A stretch of 35,074 bases of DNA from Rhodopseudomonas palustris (GTDB lineage Bacteria > Pseudomonadota > Alphaproteobacteria > Rhizobiales > Xanthobacteraceae). Below, one piece after another: positions 24,640 through 34,808 of the stretch. Position numbers and translations under genes: made by a program. The number at the start of each line of letters is the position of its first letter. Positions within the stretch are counted from its first letter, which is position 1. The DNA is taken from assembly GCA_016215605.1 (NCBI GenBank), contig JACRJB010000044.1:1-35074 (forward strand), written 5' to 3'. The notes under the pieces were generated by a model, which saw only the letters and a list, made by a program, of their open reading frames with translations, made no database searches and was not told the DNA's origin.

Positions 24640-25953
24640 CTACAGCTTGAACGCACCGAGCGGGCCGTGCTCGACCATGTCGATGAACGCCCGATATCGG
24701 GTGCGGATGTCCGCGAGATCGTCCGGCGCGCCGACTTCGCGTTCGGCGTCGCCGATCACCAGATCGGCGTGCTTGCGCAGGCTGGACACCCGCGGCGGGT
24801 CGCGCTCGACGCTAACCACCCGGGTCAGCACCTCGAGCAAGGCGATCAGCACCGACGGCTTGCCGGCGGCGTTCTGCCGGATCATGTGCAGCATGCCGTC
24901 GACCAGTTCGTCGTACTGCACATGGGGGACCACCAGCACGATGCGGCCCTGCCTGACCGACACGCCGCTCCGCAGCGGCAGCTTCTGCATCTCGCACAGC
25001 GCGGCGCCGAGCCGGTTGAGGACGCTGATCGCGGTGTGCGGATCGTTGATGCCGGGCGACAGCGCGCGCACTGCGACTTCGACGAGCTGGCGGATGGCGA
25101 AGCGCAGATCGGCCGACGAGGTGAGGCTGGGACTGAGCGCGGTGGCATCGCGGACGGCCTCGACCGCGCCCTCACACGGCGGCTTGATCAGCGCGATCGG
25201 CGCGCCGGGAAAGATGTAGTCACCGGGCCGCACCAGCAGCAGGATTTCGACCTGCTGCTCGCACGCCCAGGTCGCGAGCCCGTGCTCGTCGAGATGATGC
25301 AGATAGCCCTGCCGTTGCTCGCACACCGGCTCGGCGTCGCGCCAATGCGCGAGCGGCGGTGGCGGCGGCTGCGGCTCGCTGTCGGCCAAGCCGCGCATCA
25401 CGCTGCGCACGTCGTCGCTGACCAGTCCGATCACGGTGTCGACATTGATCCGGCTCGCCATGTGGTCGACGAAATACACCAGCGTCGCGACGCAGACGAA
25501 CGCCAAGACGATGCCGACGCCGAGCGCGAGATGCGGAACGAACGCGCCCTCCTCCGCGGTGCGAACGCTGCGGAGCACGATCAATGCGTAGCAGAACGTC
25601 CCGAGGAAGATGCCGAGAGTCGTCTGGTTGCCGCGGTCGCGCGTGAAGTTGCGCAGCAGCCGCGGCCCCATCTGGCCCGCCGCCAGCGACAGGGCCGCGA
25701 TGGTGATCGAGAACACCGTGCCGGCGACGCCGATCGTCGACGACGCCACCGCGCCGAGCAAAGTGCGCGCGCCGGTGGCGCCGCCATTGTACAGCCAGTT
25801 CTCCAGCAGCCAGGCCGGCACCTTGCCGCTGCGATCGACCTCGATCAGTCCGAACGCCGCGACCGAGCCGAGCAGCACCACCAGCGCCGGCACCAGCCAG
25901 AACGTATCGGACAGGTCGTCGTAGAGTTTGCGAAGACGCGCGTTCATGGCCAT
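24640..25953 (-). CDS. DUF2254 membrane protein
   Basis: 437 residues with four N-terminal helices: about 18-40, 62-88 (VASSTIGVAGTVFSITIAAL), 112-130 and 142-165. A large soluble C-terminal part follows (about 180-437) with the family segment RALSPGINDPHTAISVLNRL. DUF2254 proteins are widespread predicted inner-membrane proteins of unknown function. It ends 8 bases from the end of the convergent GT20 gene. An alternative start is ATG 25947 (residue 3), which lies closer to GGGATGG. Nothing in the sequence reveals a substrate or partner. Confidence 0.9.
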   Translation of the reverse strand: MAMNARLRKLYDDLSDTFWLVPALVVLLGSVAAFGLIEVDRSGKVPAWLLENWLYNGGATGARTLLGAVASSTIGVAGTVFSITIAALSLAAGQMGPRLLRNFTRDRGNQTTLGIFLGTFCYALIVLRSVRTAEEGAFVPHLALGVGIVLAFVCVATLVYFVDHMASRINVDTVIGLVSDDVRSVMRGLADSEPQPPPPPLAHWRDAEPVCEQRQGYLHHLDEHGLATWACEQQVEILLLVRPGDYIFPGAPIALIKPPCEGAVEAVRDATALSPSLTSSADLRFAIRQLVEVAVRALSPGINDPHTAISVLNRLGAALCEMQKLPLRSGVSVRQGRIVLVVPHVQYDELVDGMLHMIRQNAAGKPSVLIALLEVLTRVVSVERDPPRVSSLRKHADLVIGDAEREVGAPDDLADIRTRYRAFIDMVEHGPLGAFKL

Positions 25954-26136
25954 CCCGTCGGGTCACACGACCTCGTTGCCGTCGCGCGACCAAGGCACCG
26001 GCAGCGAGCCACGACAGATCAATTCGGCAACGACCAAGTGGGGTCCGGACGAAAAGTTCCATTTCGGGACCCGGCGTCGACCAAGCGGGCCGACGCGGTC
26101 GCCTCCGTCGATGTCGGATGACGACGACCAGACGCA

Positions 26137-26164
26137 CGAAAGGCGGCCTCGCGGCCGCCTTTCG
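26137..26164 (-). terminator. Hairpin terminator of the degP gene
   Basis: CGAAAGGCGGCC (26137-26148) pairs perfectly with GGCCGCCTTTCG (26153-26164) around TCGC: a 12-bp GC-rich stem, 23 bases after the degP stop on the minus strand. It has the A/T tracts built into the stem base (AAA/TTT), as in many high-GC terminators. It may also act for the opposite strand. Confidence 0.7.
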
Positions 26165-26187
26165 CTTCGTGAAAGTGGTGGGCCGGA

Positions 26188-27750
26188 TCAGCCCTTGGCG
26201 ATCGGCACCGCGACGAAGCGGGCCGCCGCATCGGCGCTCTTCACCCGCATCAGCACGGTCTTGCGGCCGTGCTCGCTGGCCTGCTTCAGCGCCTCGCGGA
26301 CATCGCCGGAGTTGGAGACCGCCTTGCCCGCGACGTCGAGAATGACGTCGCCGGTGCGGACGCCGCGATCGGCCGCCGGACCGTCCGGATCGACGCTGGT
26401 GACCACGACGCCCTTCTGGCCGGAGCCTTCGACCTCGCCGGCCGGCGCGACGCGGACGCCGAGATAAGGCCGTCCCTCGCTCTGCCCGGACTGATCGTTG
26501 CTCGCCACCTTCTGAGTGTCGTTCGGCATCTCGGCCAGCGTCAGCGTCATGGTCTTGGCTTCACCCTTGTGCAGCACGTCGAGCTTCACCGAGGTGCCCG
26601 GCGCCATCATGCTGATGGTGCGCGCGAGGGCCCGCGAGTCCTTGATCTCGTCGCCGTTCACCGCGGTGATCACGTCACCGGCCGAGATCCCGGCCTTGGC
26701 GGCCGGGCTGCCGTCCTGCGGGCTGTCGACCAACGCACCACGTGCCTGCTTCAGGCCCATGCTGTCGGCGATGTCCGCCGTCACCGGCTGCACCTGCACG
26801 CCGAGCCAGCCGCGGGTGACGCTGCCCTTGTCCTTGAGCTGCGCAACGACCAGCTTGGCGGTCGCGGCCGGAATGTCGAAGCCGATGCCGACCGAGCCGC
26901 CCGACGGCGAGTAGATCGCGGTGTTGACGCCGATGACGTTGCCGCTGGTGTCGAACGCCGGGCCGCCGGAATTGCCCTTGTTGATCGGCGCATCGATCTG
27001 CACGTAGTCGTCATAGGGGCCCGAGCCGATGTCGCGGCCGCGCGCCGAGACGATGCCGGCCGTCACGGTGCCGCCGAGCCCGAACGGATTGCCGACCGCG
27101 ACCACCCAGTCGCCGACGCGCGCCGGCTTGTCGGCAAATTTCACGTAGGTGAAGTCGGTCTTGCCGTCGACCTTGATCAGCGCGAGGTCGGTCTTCTTGT
27201 CGGTGCCGACCACCTTGGCGGTGTAGACAGTGCCGTCATCAGTCGTCACCTGCACCGACTTGGCACGGTCGACGACGTGATTGTTGGTGACCGCATAGCC
27301 GTCGGCGGTGATGAAGAAGCCGGAGCCTTCGCCGGTGACCATCTCGTGACGCTTCGGCATGCCGTCCTGGCCGCGGAAGCCGAACTGCTTCAGGAACGGA
27401 CGCAGCTGATCTTCGCTCATCCCCGGAGCGCCGTTGTCGTCGCTGTCGTCGTTGCGGATCAGCGGCGTGGTGCGGCTGTCCTCGTCGATCTTGACCCGCA
27501 CCGAAATCACCGCCGGCTTCACCTTGCTGACGAGATCGCCGAAACCGGCGGGCGCGCCGGAGGGTGACGCCGCCTCGGCGGCGTGCGCCGGCGAGGCGAA
27601 GGACGGCACCTCGTGCGTCAGATATCCGCCGGTGACCAGCGCCGCGCTCAGCGCGGCCGCGGAAGCCAGCAGCGCGAAGCGCCGCGGCCTCATGATCCGG
27701 CGCAGCTGAGCGTCCGATTTCGGGGTGTAGTCGATGTCGTTGCGATCCAT
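26188..27750 (-). CDS. degP: DegP/HtrA-type periplasmic serine protease (Do family)
   Basis: 520 residues. The N-terminus is cytoplasmic and basic, followed by a hydrophobic segment (about 24-41, FALLASAAALSAALVTGG), so the protein is either secreted or anchored by an uncleaved signal. The trypsin-like domain runs about 70-300 with the triad His158 (TNNHVVD), Asp188 (KKTDLALIKV) and Ser261 (NKGNSGGPAF). Two PDZ domains follow (about 305-405 and 430-515). It degrades or refolds damaged envelope proteins. Good ribosome site TTGGAGA before ATG 27750. Monocistronic, closed by a strong hairpin. Confidence 0.95.
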   Translation of the reverse strand: MDRNDIDYTPKSDAQLRRIMRPRRFALLASAAALSAALVTGGYLTHEVPSFASPAHAAEAASPSGAPAGFGDLVSKVKPAVISVRVKIDEDSRTTPLIRNDDSDDNGAPGMSEDQLRPFLKQFGFRGQDGMPKRHEMVTGEGSGFFITADGYAVTNNHVVDRAKSVQVTTDDGTVYTAKVVGTDKKTDLALIKVDGKTDFTYVKFADKPARVGDWVVAVGNPFGLGGTVTAGIVSARGRDIGSGPYDDYVQIDAPINKGNSGGPAFDTSGNVIGVNTAIYSPSGGSVGIGFDIPAATAKLVVAQLKDKGSVTRGWLGVQVQPVTADIADSMGLKQARGALVDSPQDGSPAAKAGISAGDVITAVNGDEIKDSRALARTISMMAPGTSVKLDVLHKGEAKTMTLTLAEMPNDTQKVASNDQSGQSEGRPYLGVRVAPAGEVEGSGQKGVVVTSVDPDGPAADRGVRTGDVILDVAGKAVSNSGDVREALKQASEHGRKTVLMRVKSADAAARFVAVPIAKG

Positions 27751-28046
27751 GACGAGTCTCCAATGAGCAGGGGGCGGGGCGTGAACTACTCGCTGGAATA
27801 TAGACGCCCGACATTACGCCGAGCTGTTTGGGGAATTAATCTTTGGACAGAGAGGGCCGCCGAACGGGATTAATGCGCCCGCGACTACGCGGCACGCGCG
27901 AACGATCTTTCCGGAAATTCATGAAGAGGACTGGATGGGCAGAGATGAAGCGGCAGGCGATGCGGAAAGAACGGGCGGCGACCACGCTTCTCTCGCACCT
28001 TCTCCAAACTCCCATTCGATTACTTCGTCATGGCCGGGTTTACGTT

Positions 28047-28128
28047 CGTCATTGCGAGCGCAGCGAAGCAATCCAGAGCGCAGTGCACGCAGCTGGATTG
28101 CTTCGTCGCTTCGCTTCTCGCAATGACG
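28047..28128. repeat. Intergenic palindromic repeat, CGTCATTGCGAG family, copy 3
   Basis: CGTCATTGCGAG at 28047-28058 and CTCGCAATGACG at 28117-28128 are inverted arms, with inner GAAGCAATCCAG and CTGGATTGCTTCG. Immediately left, TCGTCATGGCCGGG (28026-28039) is a fragment of the other repeat family seen at 10255-10339. The rest of the 455-bp gap between degP and the next gene shows no coding signal. Confidence 0.88.
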
Positions 28129-28205
28129 AACTTAGGCGCCTGATCTCGTTGAGCGCATTTGAGGCAGCGGGTCGAGATCCAGAGCGGATGATGGACTTGT
28201 TATCC

Positions 28206-28697
28206 TCAGCGCTTCTTCAGCGACACCGAGACGTTGCGGATGTCGGTGCCTTGCGGCACGATCGTGACCGACTGCGACGCGCCCCGGGTCGCGACCGACA
28301 GCGCGGCGGAGAAGCCGGGGCCGCCGACCTGCGCATCGATGCGGCCACCGCGGGCGGTGCCGGCGACCTGTCCGTTGGCGTTGCGGGTCGCTTCGGTCCA
28401 GGTGCCGGTGATGCGACCGCCGTTTTCCTCGACGTGACTGGTGATGTCGAATTTCGCGCTGGCGCTGGCGCAGACCAGCGTCTGCTGCAGCAGGCGCCCC
28501 GCGCCGGCCACCGCATAGGACGCGCGACAGCGAATGCGCTCGCTCGAACCGTCCGACAATTCGACCTTGCCGCTGCCGTTCCAATAGCCGGCCAAGCCGT
28601 CGAACGCGCCGGCGGCGTAGCTAGCCGTCGACGTCAGCCCGAGCGAGCCGAACAGTACGGCGGCCGACAGAAGCCGCGTGGCGGAGGAAGATGTCAT
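28206..28697 (-). CDS. Small secreted protein of unknown function (163 aa)
   Basis: 163 residues with a signal peptide (about 1-29, ending STASYAAG). The mature part is beta-rich: FDGLAGYWNGSGKVELSDGSSERIRCRASYAV, then LLQQTLVCASASAKFDITSHVEENGGRITGTWTEATRNANGQVAGTARGG, ending SVSLKKR. Two cysteines (in RCRASY and LVCAS) could form a disulphide. The layout suggests a lipocalin-like or small beta-sandwich periplasmic protein, but no family is recognised. It starts at ATG 28697. A near-EcfG promoter lies upstream at 28734-28759. Confidence 0.78.
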   Translation of the reverse strand: MTSSSATRLLSAAVLFGSLGLTSTASYAAGAFDGLAGYWNGSGKVELSDGSSERIRCRASYAVAGAGRLLQQTLVCASASAKFDITSHVEENGGRITGTWTEATRNANGQVAGTARGGRIDAQVGGPGFSAALSVATRGASQSVTIVPQGTDIRNVSVSLKKR

Positions 28698-28733
28698 CGG
28701 GAGTCCCTTTCAGTGCAAAGCGCCGAAAGCGAC

Positions 28734-28759
28734 AACGGCGAATGCCCGATCGGGTTTCC
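28734..28759 (-). promoter_or_regulatory. Possible EcfG-like promoter of the 163-aa secreted protein
   Basis: On the minus strand: GGAAA (28759-28755), 17 bases, CGTT (28737-28734). One mismatch from GGAAC in the -35 element; spacing is within range. The distance to the ATG (36 bases) nearly equals that of the perfect BA14K site. Confidence 0.35.
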
Positions 28760-28800
28760 TCAAGACGCGGTGATCGACGCGTGAGTGTGCCCCGGCGAGC

Positions 28801-29499
28801 TCAGCCTTGCTCGCTCCCCATCGCTGCAAGCACCGCGGTGGAGTCTGTGACCCACCCGAAGATGCCGCCCTGCGCCTTGATCATCGCCAGCCCCGCGGCG
28901 TGAAATTCCGGGAAGTAGGAGGCGCAGCCGTCGGCGATGACGACACAGCGATAGCCGCGGTCGTTGGCCTCGCGCACCGTGGTGTTGACGCAGACTTCGG
29001 TGGTGACGCCGCACACCAGAAGATTTTCGATGCCGTATTTCTGCAGGATGTCGCCGAGCTCGGTGGCGTAGAACGCGCCTTTGCCGGGCTTGTCGATGAC
29101 GATCTCCTCGGCGCGCGGATACAGTTCCGGGATAATGTCGTGCCCGGGCTCGCCGCGGATCAGGATGCGGCCCATCGGCCCGGGATCGCCGATCCGCAGG
29201 CTCGGCGCGCCGCGCTCGATTTTGGCCGGCGGCGCGTCGGTGAGATCCGGCCGATGGCCCTCGCGGGTGTGCACGACCAGCAGCCCCATCGCCCGCGCCG
29301 CGGCCAGCACTGCGGCGATCGGCCCGACCGCGCGGCCGAGCAGCGAGACGTCGTTGCCCAGTGTCTCCCCGAAACCGCCGGGCTCCATGAAGTCGCGCTG
29401 CATGTCGATGATCAACAGTGCGGTCGCCGACCAGTCGAGCGCGATCGGCGCCGGCTCGGCTTCGATCATGCTCGACGCTGCGGATGTCGTGGTCGCCAT
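28801..29499 (-). CDS. Isochorismatase-like cysteine hydrolase (biuret hydrolase-like)
   Basis: 232 residues. The cysteine-hydrolase triad is visible: Asp32 in LLIIDMQRDF, a Lys in IDKPGKGAF (137 or 140), and Cys170 in GVTTEVCVNTTVREANDRGY. Further segments HTREGHRPDL, GDPGPMGRILIRGEPG and HDIIPELYP closely resemble, from memory, the biuret amidohydrolase (BiuH) subgroup of Rhizobium. Such enzymes cut C-N bonds in ureido or amide compounds. The substrate here is unproven. It lies divergent from the BMP-type importer and downstream of a small membrane protein, so a role in using an imported nitrogen compound is plausible but inferred. Confidence 0.87.
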   Translation of the reverse strand: MATTTSAASSMIEAEPAPIALDWSATALLIIDMQRDFMEPGGFGETLGNDVSLLGRAVGPIAAVLAAARAMGLLVVHTREGHRPDLTDAPPAKIERGAPSLRIGDPGPMGRILIRGEPGHDIIPELYPRAEEIVIDKPGKGAFYATELGDILQKYGIENLLVCGVTTEVCVNTTVREANDRGYRCVVIADGCASYFPEFHAAGLAMIKAQGGIFGWVTDSTAVLAAMGSEQG

Positions 29500-29580
29500 C
29501 GCCTGCCCCTGCGATCCTGGGAATCGATCGCATCATAGAGCAAGGCTCATGCCAGGGTGAAGCAGTGCGGTCGGTGCCGA

Positions 29581-29865
29581 TCAGCCGATCAGCAGCGCGA
29601 TCAGCGTGCCGAGGATGGTGCCGGCGCAGGCGGCGGACAGGCCGAACGCCGAGCCCCAGACCAGGAAATACAGCACCACCGAGCCGAGATTCTTGTCGAG
29701 GTGGTCGCCATACATCAGGAATCCGGCCGCACAGCCGGCCAGCAGCACGGCAGCGACGCCGATCCGCACCCACAGCGCCCGCCGCGGCGCGCGCGCCAGA
29801 TACCACGCGCCCCAGCCGCAGACCGCGGCCAACGCCAGCCAAAAGATGATCAAACGGACAGCCAT
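29581..29865 (-). CDS. Small integral membrane protein of unknown function (94 aa)
   Basis: 94 residues, three hydrophobic helices: about 4-24 (LIIFWLALAAVCGWGAWYLA), 34-52 (IGVAAVLLAGCAAGFLMYG) and 62-92 (LGSVVLYFLVWGSAFGLSAA and onward). A charged loop DHLDKN lies between helices 2 and 3. No family is recognised. Same strand as the cysteine hydrolase and 81 bp upstream of it, so they may share a transcript. Divergent from the ABC importer operon with only 88 bp between. Confidence 0.68.
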   Translation of the reverse strand: MAVRLIIFWLALAAVCGWGAWYLARAPRRALWVRIGVAAVLLAGCAAGFLMYGDHLDKNLGSVVLYFLVWGSAFGLSAACAGTILGTLIALLIG

Positions 29866-29953
29866 CTCGATGCCCTGATTACAATGCTCCGCGTAGCGCG
29901 GGAAGCCGACGATCGGATGACGCTTCGCGCCGGCCGCGCTTTTCCGTTAGATT

Positions 29954-31568
<1,615 letters not shown>

Positions 31569-31585
<17 letters not shown>

Positions 31586-32648
31586 GCGGCGCGCCGAACC
31601 TGCGACGGCGATGGTGGCGCTGTCGCCGCTGATCGCGGTCGCGCTGACCATCGTCACCATGGCGGCGCTGTTCGCCGCACTCGGCAAGGATCCGCTGGCG
31701 GCGCTGCAGGTGTATTTCATCGTACCGCTGACCGATACCTACTCGCTGCAGGAAATCGCCGTGAAGGCGTCACCGCTGGTGATGATCGCGGTCGGGCTGT
31801 CGCTGTGCTACCGCGCCAATGTCTGGAACATCGGCGCCGAGGGCCAATTGCTGATCGGCGCCATGGCGGGAAGCTGGCTGGCGGTGGCGACGCACGGGAC
31901 CAACACCGGGCCGTGGCTGCTGCCCGCGATGCTGCTGCTCGGCGCCGCGGCCGGCGCGCTGTATGCGCTGATCCCGGCGCTGTGCAAAATTCGGTTCGGC
32001 GCCAGCGAGATCCTGATCAGCCTGATGCTGGTCTATGTCGCCGAGTTCGCGCTCGACTATCTGGTGCGCGGACCGTGGCGCGATCCCGCCGGCTTCAACT
32101 TCCCGACCACCGCCGAATTCGACGCCGCCGCGACGATGCCGCTGCTGATCGCCGGCAGCCGGCTGCATGCAGGGGTGATCCTCGGCGTGCTGCTGGTGAT
32201 CGGCGCGGCGGTTCTGCTCGGCCGGACGCTGAAAGGCTTCGAAATCCGCGTCGTCGGCGCGGCGCCGCGCGCGGCACAGTTTGCGGGCTTCGATGCCGAC
32301 CGGCTGACGCTGACGACCTTCGCGATCTCCGGCGCGCTGGCCGGCCTCGCCGGCATCATCGAAGTCGCCGGGCCGATCGGGCATCTGCAGCCGGGGATCT
32401 CGCCGGGCTACGGCTTCACCGCGATCATCGTCGCGTTTCTCGGACGGCTCGATCCGCTGGCGATCCTTGCGGCAGGCCTGTTCCTGGCGCTGACCTTCAT
32501 CGGCGGCGAGCAGGCGCAGATCGCGCTGAAGATCCCGCAGGACATGGCCAAAGTGATCCAGGGCGTGCTGCTGTTCTACGTGCTCGCCTGCGACTCGCTG
32601 ATCCTGTACCGGGTCCGCCGGACCGCGGCGCATCGAAAGGCGGCCTGA
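31569..32648 (+). CDS. BMP-family ABC importer, permease 1
   Basis: 359 residues, about eight to ten membrane helices, of the branched-chain/ribose-type permease family (BPD_transp_2). Typical features: YRANVWNIGAEGQLLIGAMAG after helix 2, and the C-terminal GISPGYGFTAIIVAFLGRLDPLAI. This longer permease is the YufP/NupP-type partner. The ATG at 31569 lies inside the end of the ATPase gene, indicating translational coupling, with CAGGG upstream. Only 1 bp separates its stop from the next permease. Confidence 0.91.
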
Positions 32649-32649
32649 C

Positions 32650-33561
32650 ATGCTCGAGGCCATCCTGCTGTCGATCGTCACCGCCTCGACGCCGCTGTTG
32701 CTGGCGGCGAGCGGCGAGCTCGTCACCGAGCGTGCCGGCGTGCTCAATCTCGGCGTCGAGGGCATGATGATCATCGGCGCCGCCTGCGGCTTCGGCGGCG
32801 CTTGGCTGACTGGCTCGACCATGGTGGGCGCGCTGTGCGGGATCGCCGCCGGCATGGCGCTGGCGGCGCTGTTCGCTGCGATGACGATCGGGCTCGCGGT
32901 CAATCAGGTCGCGGCCGGGCTGGCGCTCACCATCCTCGGCACCGGCCTCGCGGGACTGATCGGACTCGGCTTCGTCGGCGAGCGCATCACTGCGGCGCCG
33001 CATCTGGCGATCCCCGGCCTGACCGATCTGCCCATGGTCGGCAAGCTGGTGTTCGGTCAGGATCCCTTGGTCTATGTCTCGCTGGGGCTGATCGCGGCGA
33101 TCCCCTTCGTTCTGGCTCGCACCCGGGCGGGCCTAGTGCTGCGCGCAGCCGGCGACAATGCGGCCGCCGCGCACGCGCTCGGCTACGACGTCGCCAAGAT
33201 CCGCACGCTGGCGGTGCTGTTCGGCGGCGGCTGCGCCGGGCTCGCCGGCGCCTATCTGCCGCTGGCCTACACGCCGTTCTTCGCGCCGGGCATGACGGCG
33301 GGCCGCGGCTGGATCGCGCTGGCGCTGGTGGTGTTCGCCTCGTGGCGGCCGGCGCGGCTGATGGCCGGGGCCTATCTGTTCGGCGCGGTGTCGATCCTGC
33401 AACTGCACGCCCAGGCGTTCGGCATCGGCCTGCCCTCGCAACTGATGTCGGCGCTTCCCTATCTTGCCACGGTGATCGTGTTAGTGCTGATCTCCCGGGT
33501 GCGCCGCGGCGGCTCGGTGGCGCCGGCGGCGCTCGGGACGGCCTTCGTGCCGGACCGCTAG
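32650..33561 (+). CDS. BMP-family ABC importer, permease 2
   Basis: 303 residues, eight or more helices, BPD_transp_2 family. It shows the shared opening ERAGVLNLGVEGMMIIGAACG, the middle segment VNQVAAGLALTILGTGL, and GLVLRAAGDNAAAAHALGYDV (the coupling region to the ATPase). This is the shorter YufQ/NupQ-type partner. ATG 32650 is preceded by AAGGCGG within the end of permease 1. It should pair with permease 1 to form the pore. Confidence 0.91.
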   Translation: MLEAILLSIVTASTPLLLAASGELVTERAGVLNLGVEGMMIIGAACGFGGAWLTGSTMVGALCGIAAGMALAALFAAMTIGLAVNQVAAGLALTILGTGLAGLIGLGFVGERITAAPHLAIPGLTDLPMVGKLVFGQDPLVYVSLGLIAAIPFVLARTRAGLVLRAAGDNAAAAHALGYDVAKIRTLAVLFGGGCAGLAGAYLPLAYTPFFAPGMTAGRGWIALALVVFASWRPARLMAGAYLFGAVSILQLHAQAFGIGLPSQLMSALPYLATVIVLVLISRVRRGGSVAPAALGTAFVPDR

Positions 33562-33638
33562 AGACAGATGGAATCGCGCGGCGGGGCGCCGCGGTTCCGG
33601 CCAATGACCGGCCCCGGACAGGCGATCGGAGAGGCGGA

Positions 33639-34727
33639 ATGCACAAGGCGATGATGGCGGCGGCGCTGATGCTGGCGGCGGGCTGTGCGGGCGCGACCAG
33701 CGCCGCAGCGCAGGACAAGCCGGCCAAGCTCAAGATCGGCTTCGTCTATATCGGCTCGGTCGGCGATTTCGGCTGGACCTATCAGCACGATCAGGCGCGC
33801 AAGGCGATCGTCAAGGAATTCGGCGATAAGGTCGAAACCACCTTCCTCGAAAACGTCAGCGAAGGGCCGGATGCCGAGCGCTCGATCGAGCAACTCGCGC
33901 GCGCCGGCAACAAGCTGATCTTCACCACCTCGTTCGGCTACATGGATTCGACCATCAAGGTCGCGAAGAAATATCCCGACGTGAAATTCGAGCACGTCAC
34001 CGGCTACAAGCGCGAGCCGAACGTCGCGACCTATTCGGGCCGATTCTACGAGGGCCGCACGATCCAGGGCACGATCGCCGCGAAGATGTCGAAGAAAGGC
34101 GTGATCGGCTATATCGGCTCGGTTCCGGTGCCCGAAGTGATCTCCGGCATCAACGCCTCACTGCTGGCGGCGCAGAAGATCAACCCCGCCATCAAGATCA
34201 AGATCGTCTGGGTGAATTCCTGGTTCAATCCCGGCAAGGAAGCCGACGCCGCCAAGGCGCTGCTCGATCAGGGCGCCGACGTGATCATGCAGAACACCGA
34301 CAGCGCCGCGGCGATGCAGATCGCCAACGAGCGCGGCGCGCTCGCTTTCGCGCAGGATTCCGACATGATCAAATTCGGGCCGAAGGCCCAGCTCACCGGC
34401 ACCATCTCCAACTGGACGCCGTACTACCTTGCCCGCGTGAGGGCGGTGCTCGACGGAAGCTGGGCCTCGGCCGACACCTGGGCCGGGCTGAAGGACAAGA
34501 TGATCCTGATGGCGCCGTATACCAACATGCCCGAGGACGTGAAGAAGCTCGCGGCCGACACCGAGGCCGGAATCACCGACGGCAGCATCAAGCCGTTCGC
34601 CTGCCCGATCGTCGATCAGGAGGGCAAGGAGGTGGAGTGCAAGGGCGGCGACCATCTCGACGACAGCCAGGTGCTCGGCATGAACTTCTACGTCAAAGGC
34701 ATCGACGACAAGATCCCGGGCAAGTAG
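33639..34727 (+). CDS. BMP-family substrate-binding protein of the ABC importer
   Basis: 362 residues. A signal peptide occupies about 1-24 (MMAAALMLAAGCAGATSAAA); a cysteine at 16 lacks a good lipobox, so ordinary cleavage near AAA|QDK is more likely than a lipoprotein. The mature protein has the BMP/Med fold: KIGFVYIGSVGDFGWTYQHD, ENVSEGPDAERSIEQLA, IFTTSFGYMDS, IGYIGSVPVPEVISGINA, and NTDSAAAMQIANERG. BMP proteins bind nucleosides, purines or autoinducer-like ligands in the periplasm. GGAGAGGCGGA precedes ATG 33639. Last gene of the importer operon, 77 bp after permease 2. Confidence 0.93.
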   Translation: MHKAMMAAALMLAAGCAGATSAAAQDKPAKLKIGFVYIGSVGDFGWTYQHDQARKAIVKEFGDKVETTFLENVSEGPDAERSIEQLARAGNKLIFTTSFGYMDSTIKVAKKYPDVKFEHVTGYKREPNVATYSGRFYEGRTIQGTIAAKMSKKGVIGYIGSVPVPEVISGINASLLAAQKINPAIKIKIVWVNSWFNPGKEADAAKALLDQGADVIMQNTDSAAAMQIANERGALAFAQDSDMIKFGPKAQLTGTISNWTPYYLARVRAVLDGSWASADTWAGLKDKMILMAPYTNMPEDVKKLAADTEAGITDGSIKPFACPIVDQEGKEVECKGGDHLDDSQVLGMNFYVKGIDDKIPGK

Positions 34728-34782
34728 CAAAAGTTGCGCTGGCGCCGGATTATCCGATCGGCGCGCCCCACCTCTCGAGGTC

Positions 34783-34805
34783 GTCGCCCGGCTCGACCGG
34801 GCGAC
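34783..34805 (+). terminator. Hairpin at the end of the BMP importer operon, next to the IS30 end
   Basis: GTCGCCCGG (34783-34791) pairs perfectly with CCGGGCGAC (34797-34805) around CTCGA, 55 bases after the binding-protein stop. No T run follows, because the sequence then passes directly into the IS30 terminal repeat. An original T tract may have been displaced by insertion. Confidence 0.5.
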
Positions 34806-34808
34806 CCA

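Noticed and set aside
28047-28128. A CRISPR-like array formed by the repeated CGTCATTGCGAG blocks.
   Set aside because: Copies are kilobases apart, are internally palindromic, and there are no regular spacers or cas genes.
33639-33710. BMP binding protein as a lipoprotein (AAGC at the signal peptide).
   Set aside because: The residue three before the cysteine is Ala rather than Leu/Val/Ile, and a better signal peptidase I site lies a few residues later.
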